DNA of 64,000 nt, taken from contig DASZJG010000077.1 in the NCBI GenBank assembly GCA_035948315.1, positions 1-64,000 on the forward strand. Direction: 5' to 3'. Below are positions 33,264 through 41,668 of this stretch, piece after piece. The notes beneath the pieces are model-generated. The model was given only the letters and a program-made list of their open reading frames with translations, searched no databases and was not told the origin of the DNA. Each line of letters starts with the position of its first letter. Within the stretch, counting starts at the first letter, position 1. The position numbers and the translations under genes are program-made. The stretch is from CAJCJE01 sp035948315. Its GTDB lineage: Bacteria; Actinomycetota; Actinomycetes; Mycobacteriales; Pseudonocardiaceae.

Positions 33264-34061
33264 ATGGCAGAGCAACCGTCGGACCTGCAACCTGTGCTGG
33301 TGGTGATCCCCACCTACAACGAGCGGGAGAACCTCGGCCCGATCGTGGCCAGGCTGCACGCCGCCCTGCCCGCCGTGCACACCCTCGTGGTCGACGACGG
33401 CAGCCCGGACGGCACCGGCGACCTCGCCGACGAGATGGCCGAGGCGGACGAGCGCGTGCACGTCCTGCACCGGACCGAGAAGGCCGGCCTCGGCGCCGCC
33501 TACATCGCCGGCTTCGACTGGGCGCTGGCCCGCGACTACGCGGTCATCGTCGAGATGGACGCGGACGGCTCGCACGCGCCCGAGGACCTGCCCCGCATGC
33601 TCGACGCGCTCACCGACGCCGACCTGGTCATCGGCTCCCGCTACGTGCACGGCGGCCAGACCGTGGACTGGCCCCGCTCGCGCGAGATCATCTCCAAGGG
33701 CGGGAACCTGTACTCGCAGATCGCGCTCGGCGTGCGGGTCAAGGACATCACCGCGGGCTTCCGCGCGTTCCGTCGCGGCGTGCTGGAAAAGCTCGACCTG
33801 GGCAACGTCGCCTCGCACGGCTACTGCTTCCAGATCGACCTCGCCTGGCGGACCCTGCAGGCCGGTTTCGAGGTCGTCGAGGTGCCGATCACGTTCACCG
33901 AACGGCAGATCGGCGAGTCGAAGATGAGCGGTTCGATCGTGCGCGAGGCCGCGCTGCGCGTCGCCACCTGGGGCATCCAGCACCGGCTGGCGCAGGTCAA
34001 GCGCCTGTTCGGCGGCTCGTCCGCCGAGAGCGACAAGAAAGAATCCGTCAGCAGCCGCTGA
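33264..34061 (+). CDS. ppm1: Polyprenol monophosphomannose synthase (Ppm1/DPM1 family)
   Basis: A 265-residue GT2 glycosyltransferase. VVIPTYNERENLGPIVARLH opens the nucleotide-binding fold at residues 12-31, followed by VVDDGSPDGTG, the metal-binding VEMDADGSHAP, and IGSRYVHGG. The acceptor region ISKGGNLYSQIALGVRVKDI is typical of DPM1-like enzymes. It transfers mannose from GDP-mannose to polyprenyl phosphate, giving the donor for lipoglycan and protein mannosylation. AGGAGG at 33252-33257 sets the ATG. It sits behind lnt and before a strong terminator. Confidence 0.95.
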   Translation: MAEQPSDLQPVLVVIPTYNERENLGPIVARLHAALPAVHTLVVDDGSPDGTGDLADEMAEADERVHVLHRTEKAGLGAAYIAGFDWALARDYAVIVEMDADGSHAPEDLPRMLDALTDADLVIGSRYVHGGQTVDWPRSREIISKGGNLYSQIALGVRVKDITAGFRAFRRGVLEKLDLGNVASHGYCFQIDLAWRTLQAGFEVVEVPITFTERQIGESKMSGSIVREAALRVATWGIQHRLAQVKRLFGGSSAESDKKESVSSR

Positions 34062-34082
34062 CCCCCCTCCTCGGAAAAAGAG

Positions 34083-34109
34083 AAGGACCGCCCTGGCTGG
34101 GCGGTCCTT
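34083..34109. terminator. Bidirectional intrinsic terminator
   Basis: AAGGACCGCCC at 34083-34093 pairs perfectly with GGGCGGTCCTT at 34099-34109 across a five-base loop TGGCT. It is followed by T on the plus strand and preceded by an A-rich run (GGAAAAAGAG). It lies between the convergent ppm1 and rbpA genes and can end both. Confidence 0.9.
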
Positions 34110-34167
34110 TGGGGGTGCGCGGGAGGCGCTGGTCTGGTGGGTGCAGGGTCGGTTTTCGGCTAACGCC

Positions 34168-34512
34168 TCACGCGGTGCGGCTACGCCGTCCGCGCAGTTC
34201 CTCGAGCCGTTCGGAGAGCAGTTCCTCCAGTTCGGGGATGGATCGGCGCTCCAGCAGCATGTCCCAGTGCGTGCGGGGCGCCTTCGCCTTCTTCTGCTCG
34301 GGCTCTGAGCCGTCGATCAGCTTGGACACGGAGCCGTGCAGGCGGCACTCCCACGTCGGCGGGATCTCCGCGTCATCGGAGAAGGGGACCTCGAAGTCGT
34401 GTCCCTTGGGGCAGGCATAGTGGGTGGTGCGACGGGGGGCGAGGTCGTGGTTGCGGTCGGTCTCGTAGCTAACTGCTCCGAGCCGGCTACCACGCAGAAC
34501 GCGGTCGGCCAT
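34168..34512 (-). CDS. rbpA: RNA polymerase-binding protein RbpA
   Basis: A 114-residue RbpA. The N-terminal tail and core start ADRVLRGSRLGAVSYETDRN, then the zinc-related core with CPKGHDF and WECRLHG, the basic linker KKAKAPRTHWDMLLERRS, and the sigma-interaction domain (IPELEELLSERLEELRG). RbpA binds RNA polymerase and group 1 sigma factors and stabilises open complexes. The ATG has AAAGGAC upstream. A SigR-like promoter GGGAAT-N18-GTT lies about 57 bases before it, consistent with oxidative-stress control known for streptomycete rbpA. Confidence 0.96.
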   Translation of the reverse strand: MADRVLRGSRLGAVSYETDRNHDLAPRRTTHYACPKGHDFEVPFSDDAEIPPTWECRLHGSVSKLIDGSEPEQKKAKAPRTHWDMLLERRSIPELEELLSERLEELRGRRSRTA

Positions 34513-34568
34513 GGCGGTGTCCTTTCGCTCGGCTCAGGGCCAGTGCCCTTGTTGTGCTCACGTGGTGT

Positions 34569-34595
34569 AACGGCTGAGGTAGCGAGACAATTCCC
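34569..34595 (-). promoter_or_regulatory. SigR/SigH-type promoter upstream of rbpA
   Basis: On the minus strand GGGAAT (34595-34590) and GTT (34571-34569) are separated by exactly 18 bases, matching the GGAAT-N18-GTT consensus of SigR/SigH thiol-stress sigma factors. The start codon of rbpA lies 57 bases downstream of the GTT. Confidence 0.7.
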
Positions 34596-34797
34596 GTCCT
34601 CTCGCTCCGGTAGCACTCAGTGAGCAGTTTCACTCGTCAACGAAGTGTTCCTCCATTGAGAGGCAATCGAAACGGAGGCATGACGCGTTATCGCCCTACT
34701 GATGAGATACATCACCCCGATGGGGGAGTGACATGACGCAGCAGTGACAAAACGGGATAATTCCGACCCTATCGTGTCCGGCGTGTTTCGTTCGCGA

Positions 34798-36180
34798 TCA
34801 GACGGGCGTCTTCTCGCGTTGAGCCGTGGCCAAGCTTTCCGGCACCTGATTACCGGCCGTGGTTACCGCCTTGGCCACGTTGATCGGGATGAGCAAACAC
34901 AGTCCGACCACGAAGAAGACGACGAGAGACAAGATCGAAATCCGGTAACTCCCCGTGAACTGGTAGGCCAGACCGAACAGCAGCGGCCCCAGCGCGCTCG
35001 ATCCCGAGCTGGAGATCTCGTACAGGCTGAAGTACTCGGCCTCGGCGCCCTTCGGGATCATGGACGAGTACAGCGAGCGGGACAGCGCCTGCGAGCCGCC
35101 CATCACGATCGACAGCGCCAGCGCCAGCACGTAGAACTGCACCGCGCTGCCCTTGCTCAGGAAGTACGCGGCCACCACGACGCCGATCCAGACCACCAGG
35201 CTCCACGCGATCACCCGCTTCGCGCCCCACCGGTCGGCGAACCGGCCGAGCAGCAGCGCACCGCCGAACGCGGCGAACTGCACGATCAGGATCGCGGTCA
35301 GCAGCGTGTTGTCGGAAAGGCCCAGCTCATCCGCGCCGTAGGTGGCCGACAGCGTGGTCACCGTGTTGATGCCGTCGTAGTAGATCAGGTACGCGAGCAG
35401 GAACAGCAGCGTGATCGGGAACATCCTGGCGCCGCGGATGGTGTGCCCGAGCTGCCGGAACCCGGCGGTGAACATCGACCCGCTCAGCGGCACCAGATGC
35501 TCGGCGTCGCGCGGCGGGTTCTTCAGTTGGCGCAGCGGCACCAGCGCGAAGATCGCCCACCACACCCCGGCCGCGAGCAGCGAGATCCTGGCCAGCATCG
35601 CGGTGTCTGTGATCACGAACGAGGCCACGAAGCTCGCGGCCAGCAGGATGCCGCCGCCGATGTAGCCGGCCGCCCAGCCGATCGAGGAGATCCGGTCCCG
35701 CTCGTCCGCGTCGGCCAGACTCGGCAGGAACGAGTTGAACACGACCTTCGCGCACGTGTAGGTCAGATACGCGAAGATCATCAGGAATGTGCCGAGCTGC
35801 CAGTTGGAGCCGGTCACGAAGAACATCGCCATCACGCTGAACGCGCCCAGATAGCCCAGGACCAGCATGAGTTCGCGCTTGCGGTTGGTGCGGTCCGCGA
35901 TCGCGCCCACGATCGGCATCAGGAACACCAGCACGATGGCCGTGAACGAGACCACGTAGGCGAACAGCGAACCGGCCGCGACCGGAATGCCCAGCACGCG
36001 CAGGGTGCCGGTCTTGCCGACCGAGTTCTCCGCGACCGCGACCAGGTAGCGGCTCATGAACACGGTGACCACGCTGGTCTCGAAGGTGTGCGCGCCCCAG
36101 CCGTAGGCGTACCAGGCCCTTCGTTGGCGGCGCAGGGCCGGGTCCGGTCCGGCCGTCTTCGTGGGGTCCCTGCGCACCAT
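34798..36180 (-). CDS. UMF1-type (Atg22-like) MFS transporter
   Basis: A 460-residue transporter with about twelve membrane helices. The N-terminal AWYAYGWGAHTFETSVVTVF (20 residues) is the UMF1/Atg22-like signature, and FKPLRDP-type cytoplasmic loops are replaced by VPLRQLKNPPRDAEHLVP in the centre. The ATG at 36180 (MVRRDPTK) is chosen because upstream in-frame sequence lacks transporter character and GAAGGGCGGG precedes it. The substrate is unknown. The region 34622-34797, between it and the rbpA promoter, holds no gene that I can see. Confidence 0.85.
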   Translation of the reverse strand: MVRRDPTKTAGPDPALRRQRRAWYAYGWGAHTFETSVVTVFMSRYLVAVAENSVGKTGTLRVLGIPVAAGSLFAYVVSFTAIVLVFLMPIVGAIADRTNRKRELMLVLGYLGAFSVMAMFFVTGSNWQLGTFLMIFAYLTYTCAKVVFNSFLPSLADADERDRISSIGWAAGYIGGGILLAASFVASFVITDTAMLARISLLAAGVWWAIFALVPLRQLKNPPRDAEHLVPLSGSMFTAGFRQLGHTIRGARMFPITLLFLLAYLIYYDGINTVTTLSATYGADELGLSDNTLLTAILIVQFAAFGGALLLGRFADRWGAKRVIAWSLVVWIGVVVAAYFLSKGSAVQFYVLALALSIVMGGSQALSRSLYSSMIPKGAEAEYFSLYEISSSGSSALGPLLFGLAYQFTGSYRISILSLVVFFVVGLCLLIPINVAKAVTTAGNQVPESLATAQREKTPV

Positions 36181-36395
36181 GTTCAGTGCCCGCCCTTCGC
36201 AATGAACTCTCATCAGCTGATGACCGCAGCTCCGGGCCTGCTCCGGGCACGGTGCGAGGTGACTGTATCGGGCGTCACGTCGCCCTGGCGCCAGGTCGTC
36301 GGTTCCTGATGCCGGTTCGCCGCGCAACGTTGATGTTTCTCCTGGGGTCGGTGTTCCGGTTGTGACGAATGGGACAATCGCTTACCGTTCCGCCC

Positions 36396-37004
36396 ATGAA
36401 AGTGTTGCGGCTGGTCAGCGGAGTTCTGCTGCTTGCTCTCGGGCTACAGCTGTTCGCGCTGTCCGCGAGCGCGGACCCGAGCAGCGCCCAGTGGCTGGCG
36501 CTGCGCAGGTGCGAGTCCAGCGACAACTATTCGGTCGTCTCGGCCAGTGGCCTCTACTACGGCGCCTATCAGTTCAACCTGAGTACCTGGCAGAGCGTCG
36601 GCGGCTACGGCCTGCCCACCCAGGCCAGCCATGCCGAACAGGACTATCGCGCCCTCTACCTCTACCGGATGCGCGGCTGGCAACCCTGGACCTGCGCCGG
36701 CAAGCTGCGCCTGCCATCGGACCGGGACGCCGCCAGTCGCGCCGTCCCGTCGCTGCCCGCCGACGTCGCGCCGACCTTCCCCGGCACGGTCTACGTCTAC
36801 GGCAACTGCGCGCCCGCGCTGCGCACCTGGCAGCTGCGGATGAACGTCTACGGCTTCGGCTTCGACGGCACCGGCTGCTACTACGGCAAGACCAAGGCCG
36901 CCGTGCTGGCCGTGCAGGCCGCGAACGGCCTCACCCAGGACGGCCAGCTCGGCGCGGACACCTGGCGCGCCGCCTGGGAGGGCACCGCACCGCCCAAGCC
37001 CTAG
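36396..37004 (+). CDS. Secreted transglycosylase-like (Rpf-type) protein
   Basis: A 202-residue secreted protein with a signal peptide (residues 1-25, LVSGVLLLALGLQLFALSAS then ADP). The resuscitation-promoting-factor-type transglycosylase domain follows: WLALRRCESSDNYSVVSASG contains the catalytic glutamate of the RCESS motif, then YYGAYQFNLSTWQSVGGYG. The C-terminal ~60 residues form a peptidoglycan-binding-like unit (AVLAVQAANGLTQDGQLGAD TWRA). It probably cleaves cell-wall glycan. The ATG follows TACCGT by seven bases, a leaderless start. Confidence 0.9.
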   Translation: MKVLRLVSGVLLLALGLQLFALSASADPSSAQWLALRRCESSDNYSVVSASGLYYGAYQFNLSTWQSVGGYGLPTQASHAEQDYRALYLYRMRGWQPWTCAGKLRLPSDRDAASRAVPSLPADVAPTFPGTVYVYGNCAPALRTWQLRMNVYGFGFDGTGCYYGKTKAAVLAVQAANGLTQDGQLGADTWRAAWEGTAPPKP

Positions 37005-37028
37005 GGCCGCCCAAGCCCTGGACGAGCC

Positions 37029-37796
37029 CTAAACGCGTTCGGCGAGCACCTCGCGCAGCAGGTCCGGCCGGTCCGTCACCAGGCCGTCGACGCCCCACGC
37101 CAGCAGTTCACGCATCTCGGCCTGGTCGTCCACGGTCCAGACGTGCACCTCGACGTCGCGCTTGTGCGCGAACCGGACGAATCGCGGCGTCACCACGGTC
37201 AGCGGCCCCTGCTTGCGCGGCACCTGCGCCATCCGCCCCCTGGCCAGCCCGGCCACCGGCAACCGGGTCCCGGCCGCCGCCCACAGCGCGCCGACCGAAC
37301 CCGGACCCATCGATGTCAGCAGCTCCGGACCGCCCGCCTTGCGCAGCCGCGCCAGCCGCGCGTCCGAGAACGAGGCCAGGCACACCCGCCCCAGCGCGTC
37401 GCACCGGCGCAGCGTCTCGATCACCGGCTCGACCGCCGAATCCGCCTTCACGTCGATGTTGACCAGCGCTTCCGGCAGTTCCTCCAGCAGCTCGTCCAAC
37501 CGGCACACCGGCTCCCGGCCACCCACCTTCACCTCGCGCACCACCGACCACGGCTGCGACGCGACCTCGCCCGCCCCGTCCGTGGTCCGGTCCAGCGCGT
37601 CGTCGTGCTGCACGACCACGACGCCGTCCGAGGTGGCATGCACGTCGGTCTCCAGGTAGCGGAACCCCTCCCGCACCGCGCGCCGGAACGCGCTCAGCGA
37701 GTTCTCCATGCCGGCGAGGTCGTCGATGTGCCAGCCCCGGTGCGCGAACGCGCGCGGGTACGGCCCGGACAGGTACGGATGACGGTCGCTCGGCAC
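37029..37796 (-). CDS. Glycerophosphodiester phosphodiesterase
   Basis: A 255-residue GDPD-family TIM-barrel enzyme that releases glycerol 3-phosphate from glycerophosphodiesters. Visible are AFAHRGWHIDDLAGMENSLS (HR and E-N catalytic region), YLETDVHATSDGVVVVQHDD with the metal-binding E-x-D and catalytic H, and DRTTDG, then VHVWTVDD near the end. The start is uncertain: GTG 37796 (VPSDRHPYLSG) gives the usual length, though the open frame extends to 37916. There is no signal peptide. Confidence 0.88.
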   Translation of the reverse strand: MPSDRHPYLSGPYPRAFAHRGWHIDDLAGMENSLSAFRRAVREGFRYLETDVHATSDGVVVVQHDDALDRTTDGAGEVASQPWSVVREVKVGGREPVCRLDELLEELPEALVNIDVKADSAVEPVIETLRRCDALGRVCLASFSDARLARLRKAGGPELLTSMGPGSVGALWAAAGTRLPVAGLARGRMAQVPRKQGPLTVVTPRFVRFAHKRDVEVHVWTVDDQAEMRELLAWGVDGLVTDRPDLLREVLAERV

Positions 37797-37903
37797 CTTG
37801 CGAGTGTGCCTGACCTGCGCGAAAAGAGCATGTAATCGTGATGACCATCCGGTTGCGGCGTGGCCGCCGCCGATCCGGAGAGGCGGGACGGCATGATGCC
37901 AGG

Positions 37904-38296
37904 GTGCTGCCCGCAACCGACGAGATCACCGTGACCGCTCCGCAGCTGCCGCCGCTGAAGTCGCGGGAGGCCGCGCACTGCGCCTGGTGCGGCCGGCCCC
38001 TCCCGGTCGAGACCAGGGACAACCGGACGTCCGGTCGGCGCCGCCGCTACTGCGCCCAGCCCTGCCGGCAGCGCGCCTACGAGCGTCGGTCGGCCGTCGT
38101 GCGCGGCGGCCTGCCCGAGGATTCGGTCGTCCTGTCCGCGACCGAGATCGCCGACCTGCAAGATCGCCTGTTCCAGCTCCGCTGCGCGGCCGAGGACGTG
38201 GTCACCGCCGTGGACGACGGCGCCGCCGTCACCGAACTCCGCGAACTCGCCGCGGGCCTGGTCGACACCGCGCGCGACCTGGAACGCCTGCGCTGA
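37904..38296 (+). CDS. Zinc-finger-like basic protein of unknown function
   Basis: A 130-residue protein. Residues 26-62 contain CAWCGRPLP and RRRYCAQPCRQRAYERR, a possible four-cysteine zinc knuckle in a very basic stretch. The C-terminal half is an acidic helix (ATEIADLQDRLFQLRCAAED and LRELAAGLVDTARDLERLR). Similar short actinobacterial proteins with a zinc knuckle plus coiled region exist, without assigned function. GTG 37904 is chosen because CATGAT, a weak -10 match, lies six bases before it; the open frame begins at 37838. Confidence 0.65.
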   Translation: MLPATDEITVTAPQLPPLKSREAAHCAWCGRPLPVETRDNRTSGRRRRYCAQPCRQRAYERRSAVVRGGLPEDSVVLSATEIADLQDRLFQLRCAAEDVVTAVDDGAAVTELRELAAGLVDTARDLERLR

Positions 38297-38320
38297 CCCA
38301 CTCCTACTTCGCGTGGGGCC

Positions 38321-38935
38321 CTACGTCGCGTGCGGGGCGAAGAACCGCAGCGTCTCGCCGGCCGCCGCCCGCGCCTGCGCGGTGCTCGCCCCGGCCGCCT
38401 CGTGCGCCGCAGCCCACGCCTGCGTGCTGGCCCGCACGAACTCCGCGTACTCCTGCGTCCGCGTCCATCCGTCCCGGCCGCTCAGATCGCTCCCGGCGAG
38501 GGTCTGCGCCAGCCCGAACAGCACCAGGTCCCAACCGGCGCCGACCGAACCGGGCCCGTACGTGGCCCAGAACTCCGGATCGGCGAAGCCGGTGTGCTCC
38601 AGTTCCAGCTCGGTGTTGTCCGCGTCGATCTCGGTCAGCCGCAGCCGCACCTGCGACGCAGGCCCCTTGCCCATGCCCCAGGTGACGTGCAGCAGCTTCG
38701 GCGGCGTGCAGTGCAGGATCTCGCCGCTCGCGTTGCCCTCCAACTGGTACCGGCCGCCGACCCGCAGGTCGCCGCTGAGCGGGAGGAACCAGCGGCGCAG
38801 CCGATCGGGATCGGTGCACGCCTCCCACACGTCGGCCGCGTCCGCCGCGTACTCGCGCCGGATCAGCACGGTCGGCTCGGCGGTCTTGCCGACCTCGCGG
38901 TGCGCCTTGCCGATCACATCGATGAACTCGGTCAT
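38321..38935 (-). CDS. SRPBCC (AHSA1-type) protein
   Basis: A 204-residue helix-grip protein. TVLIRREYAADAADVWEACT and DPDRLRRWFLPLSGDLRVGG are the AHSA1/ATPase-activator-like START-fold opening, followed by LHCTPPKLLHVTWGM. The extra C-terminal ~70 residues are helical. It follows the ArsR gene by two bases in the same operon; ArsR-SRPBCC pairs are common, and the SRPBCC partner probably binds a hydrophobic ligand. The ligand is unknown. AAGGGGAC precedes the ATG inside the ArsR coding end. Confidence 0.87.
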   Translation of the reverse strand: MTEFIDVIGKAHREVGKTAEPTVLIRREYAADAADVWEACTDPDRLRRWFLPLSGDLRVGGRYQLEGNASGEILHCTPPKLLHVTWGMGKGPASQVRLRLTEIDADNTELELEHTGFADPEFWATYGPGSVGAGWDLVLFGLAQTLAGSDLSGRDGWTRTQEYAEFVRASTQAWAAAHEAAGASTAQARAAAGETLRFFAPHAT

Positions 38936-38937
38936 GC

Positions 38938-39285
38938 TCAGTCCCCTTTGTGCGCGCGACGTTCTCGTTTGCCGCGCGCGAGTTCCGTGCCCAATGCGTC
39001 CAGATGCTGGTTCCAGAACCGCCGGAACCGCCCCAGCCACTCGTCGGCCTCCTGCAGCGGCGCCGCGCTGACCGCGTAGAGCCTGCGCGTCCCCTCCGGT
39101 CGGACGGTGGTGAAACCGTTGTCGCGCAACACCTTCAGCTGCTGCGACACCGCGGGTTGGCTGATCCCGAACTCCGCCTGGATCACCGCGCCGACCGCAC
39201 CCGAGGTCAGCTCGCCGTCCGCGAGCAGCTCCAGAATCCGCCGCCGCACCGGATCGCCGAGAACATCGAACGCGTGCATGTCCAC
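38938..39285 (-). CDS. ArsR-family repressor paired with SRPBCC gene
   Basis: A 115-residue winged-helix protein (FDVLGDPVRRRILELLADGE, LTSGAVGAVIQAEFGISQPA, VSQQLKVLRDNGFTTV). It lacks the cysteine metal motif of classical ArsR. It is probably an autorepressor of its own gene and the SRPBCC gene directly downstream. The start is GTG 39285, or ATG 39279. A CTTATATAAG palindrome lies at 39301-39310, sixteen bases upstream of the GTG, in an AT-rich promoter spacer. Confidence 0.88.
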   Translation of the reverse strand: MDMHAFDVLGDPVRRRILELLADGELTSGAVGAVIQAEFGISQPAVSQQLKVLRDNGFTTVRPEGTRRLYAVSAAPLQEADEWLGRFRRFWNQHLDALGTELARGKRERRAHKGD

Positions 39286-39300
39286 ATAATGCAGTCACCG

Positions 39301-39327
39301 CTTATATAAGTCAACGCTAAATATTTA
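39301..39327. promoter_or_regulatory. Two AT-rich palindromes upstream of the ArsR-SRPBCC operon
   Basis: CTTATATAAG (39301-39310) and TAAATATTTA (39318-39327) are perfect ten-base palindromes with centres 17 bases apart. The second covers the stop codon of the upstream WYL gene. Their place just before the arsR-type start suggests operators for that repressor. Confidence 0.6.
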
Positions 39328-40234
39328 CTCTGTCCACATCGAACTCGACGCCCAGCAGACTGATGTCCAGCAGATCGTGCAGGATCAGCTTCAGGTCGTC
39401 CGCGCCGCAGCGCACCTCGCAACGTTCCGCGTCCAGCGCGATCACCTTGCCCGGCAACGGTTGCGACAACGCGCCCAGCACCCGCTCCGCCGACGCCCGC
39501 ACGGTCACCCGCGCGTTGTACCGGTACGGCGCAGCCGCGAGCGAACGGCCGACGTAGGCGGCCGCGTCCCCGTCCGGCAGCGGCCGGGGCGTGAACCGCC
39601 AGCGGGTCGGCGTCGGCGCGGTGATCCGGTCGACGCGGAAGATCCGCCAGTCGTCGGCCTCCGGGTCGAAGGCCAGCAGCAGCCAGCGCCGGTACGCGGT
39701 GACCAGGCTGTGCGGCTCGACCCGACGATGAGTCGCCGTGCCGTCGCGGCGTCGATAGTCGAAGCTGACCAGTTCATGATCGCGACACGCGATCGCCAGC
39801 ACCGCGACGGTCTCCGGATCGGCCGAGGCGACCGTGCCCTCCGGCATCGCGACCGTTGCCGAGCCGACCGCCGCGACCTGCGCCCGCAGCCGCGCCGGCA
39901 GCACCTGCTCCAGCTTGGCCAACGCGCGCACGGCCGCCTCCGCCACGCCATGCACGCCGCTGCTCGCGGTGCGCAGGCCGACCGCGATGGCGACCGCTTC
40001 GTCGTCTTCGAGCAGCAGCGGCGGCAGGTCCCGCCCGGACGCGAGCCGATACCCGCCCGCGGTCCCGGTGGTCGCGTCGACCGGATAGCCCAGCTCGCGC
40101 AGCCGGTCGATGTCGCGGCGCACGGTCCGATCCGTCACGCCGAGCCGGTCCGCGAGTTCGGCGCCGCTCCACTCGCGTCGCGTTTGTAGCAGCGACAACA
40201 ATCGCAGCATTCGCGCGGGCATGTTCTTCGACAC
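39317..40234 (-). CDS. HTH-WYL transcriptional regulator (YafY type)
   Basis: A 305-residue protein. The DeoR-like winged helix is at residues 8-55 (LSLLQTRREWSGAELADRLG, VTDRTVRRDIDRLRELGYPV). The WYL domain is around residues 145-200 (ELVSFDYRRRDGTATHRRVE, VTAYRRWLLLAFD). The C-terminal WCX part follows. It is divergent from the FAD-linked oxidase gene and may regulate it. GTG 40234 follows CAATCT by six bases; ATG 40222 is the alternative. WYL domains are thought to sense ligands or nucleic acids. Confidence 0.9.
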   Translation of the reverse strand: MSKNMPARMLRLLSLLQTRREWSGAELADRLGVTDRTVRRDIDRLRELGYPVDATTGTAGGYRLASGRDLPPLLLEDDEAVAIAVGLRTASSGVHGVAEAAVRALAKLEQVLPARLRAQVAAVGSATVAMPEGTVASADPETVAVLAIACRDHELVSFDYRRRDGTATHRRVEPHSLVTAYRRWLLLAFDPEADDWRIFRVDRITAPTPTRWRFTPRPLPDGDAAAYVGRSLAAAPYRYNARVTVRASAERVLGALSQPLPGKVIALDAERCEVRCGADDLKLILHDLLDISLLGVEFDVDRVNI

Positions 40235-40296
40235 GGAACCAGATTGCCACGCCTTGCGGACAACCTACGTCCTAAAGGCCGATTAGCGTCGCCGCC

Positions 40297-41601
40297 ATGA
40301 CACAAACCAACGACCTCGCCGGCTTCCAACTCGCCGCACCTCACCACCCCGCCCTGCTGGTCAATGCGACCACCACGGACGACGTCGTGACCGCCGTCCG
40401 CACCGCGACCGAACGCGGTCTCCCGGTCGCCGTCCAGGCCACCGGCCACGGCCGCTCGGTCGCCCTCGACGGCGGCGTGCTGATCACCACCTCCCGCATG
40501 GCCGACGTACGCATCGACGCCGAAGCCCGGGTCGCACGGGTCGAAGCCGGTGCGCGCTGGGGCGACGTCGTCGCTTCCGCCGCCAAGTTCGGCCTCGCCC
40601 CGCTCAACGGCTCGGCGCCGACCGTCGGCGTGGTCGGCTACACCCTCGGCGGCGGCCTCGGCCTGCTTGCCCGCCAGTACGGCTACGCGGCCGACCACGT
40701 GCGCGCCATCGAGATCGTCACCGCCGACGGCGTACTGCGCCGGGTCACCGCGACCGAGGACGCCGATCTGTTCTGGGCGCTGCGCGGCGCGGGCGCCAAC
40801 TTCGGTGTGGTCACCGCGATCGAGATCGACCTTGTTCCGCTCGACCGCCTCTACGGTGGCACCCTGTTCTTCGACGTCGACCAGCTCCCGGCCGTCGTCG
40901 CGGCCTACCGCGACTGGACCCGCACCGCGCCGGAGGAGCTGACGTCCTCGTTGATCACCCTCCCGATGCCGGACATCCCGCAGATCCCCGAGCCGATCCG
41001 CGGCCGGTTCGTGGTCCGCGTGCACATCGCCTACACCGGCGACGCGGCGACGGGGGAGCGGCTGGTCGAGCCGCTGCGCGCGGTCGGCCCGAGGCTGATC
41101 GACTCGCTGCGCGACATGCCCTACACCGATTCGCACACCATCTACGCCGAGCCGGCCGTGCCGCACGCCTACGTCGGCGACAACCTGCGGCTGCGCGAAC
41201 TCGACCCGGCGATGCTCAACGAGGTGCTGGCCATCTCGGGCGCGGAGTCGCCGGTCATGTGTGTCGTCGACATCCGGCACATCGGCGGTGCCGCGAGCCG
41301 CGCGCCCGAGGTACCCAACGCGGTACACCGCGACGACTCGGCCTACCTGCTCCGCATCCTCTCGCCGTTCTCGCCCGAGGACGTCGACCAGGTAGCCGAC
41401 GTGCACCAGCGTTTCCTCGCGGCCGCTCGTCCCTGGGCGACCGGCCGCGCGCTCAACTTCGTCTACCGCCCAGGCGCGTCCGCGACCGAAGCCGAACTGC
41501 GCGAGATCCACGGCGACGCGGGCTACGACCGGCTGCGCGCGCTCAAGGCCGTCTACGACCCGGCCAACACCTTCCGCGCCAACCACAACATCGTGCCGTG
41601 A
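40297..41601 (+). CDS. FAD-binding oxidoreductase of the BBE-like family
   Basis: A 434-residue PCMH-type flavoenzyme of the berberine-bridge-enzyme/6-hydroxynicotine-oxidase group. The FAD domain has VAVQATGHGRSVALDGGVLI (20 residues) with the histidine that usually carries FAD, then YTLGGGLGLLARQYGYAADH. The C-terminal BBE segment with RALNFVYRP ends the protein. It oxidises an unknown alcohol or amine with oxygen. The cysteine for a second covalent FAD link is not evident. The ATG follows TAGCGT by seven bases. It is divergent from the WYL regulator. Confidence 0.9.
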   Translation: MTQTNDLAGFQLAAPHHPALLVNATTTDDVVTAVRTATERGLPVAVQATGHGRSVALDGGVLITTSRMADVRIDAEARVARVEAGARWGDVVASAAKFGLAPLNGSAPTVGVVGYTLGGGLGLLARQYGYAADHVRAIEIVTADGVLRRVTATEDADLFWALRGAGANFGVVTAIEIDLVPLDRLYGGTLFFDVDQLPAVVAAYRDWTRTAPEELTSSLITLPMPDIPQIPEPIRGRFVVRVHIAYTGDAATGERLVEPLRAVGPRLIDSLRDMPYTDSHTIYAEPAVPHAYVGDNLRLRELDPAMLNEVLAISGAESPVMCVVDIRHIGGAASRAPEVPNAVHRDDSAYLLRILSPFSPEDVDQVADVHQRFLAAARPWATGRALNFVYRPGASATEAELREIHGDAGYDRLRALKAVYDPANTFRANHNIVP

Positions 41602-41668
41602 TCTTCGTACTGCGCACCGTGAGCACCGGTGGCAGACTCGAAGAAGGACCTCGGCCGACGGAGCGAAC

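Noticed and set aside
33210..33264. A frameshifted Lnt-Ppm1 fusion as in M. tuberculosis
   Set aside because: lnt has a normal stop and ppm1 has its own AGGAGG and ATG, so they are separate genes.
29113..34500. tRNA genes or a mobile-element boundary
   Set aside because: No cloverleaf, CCA end, integrase or terminal inverted repeats were recognised.
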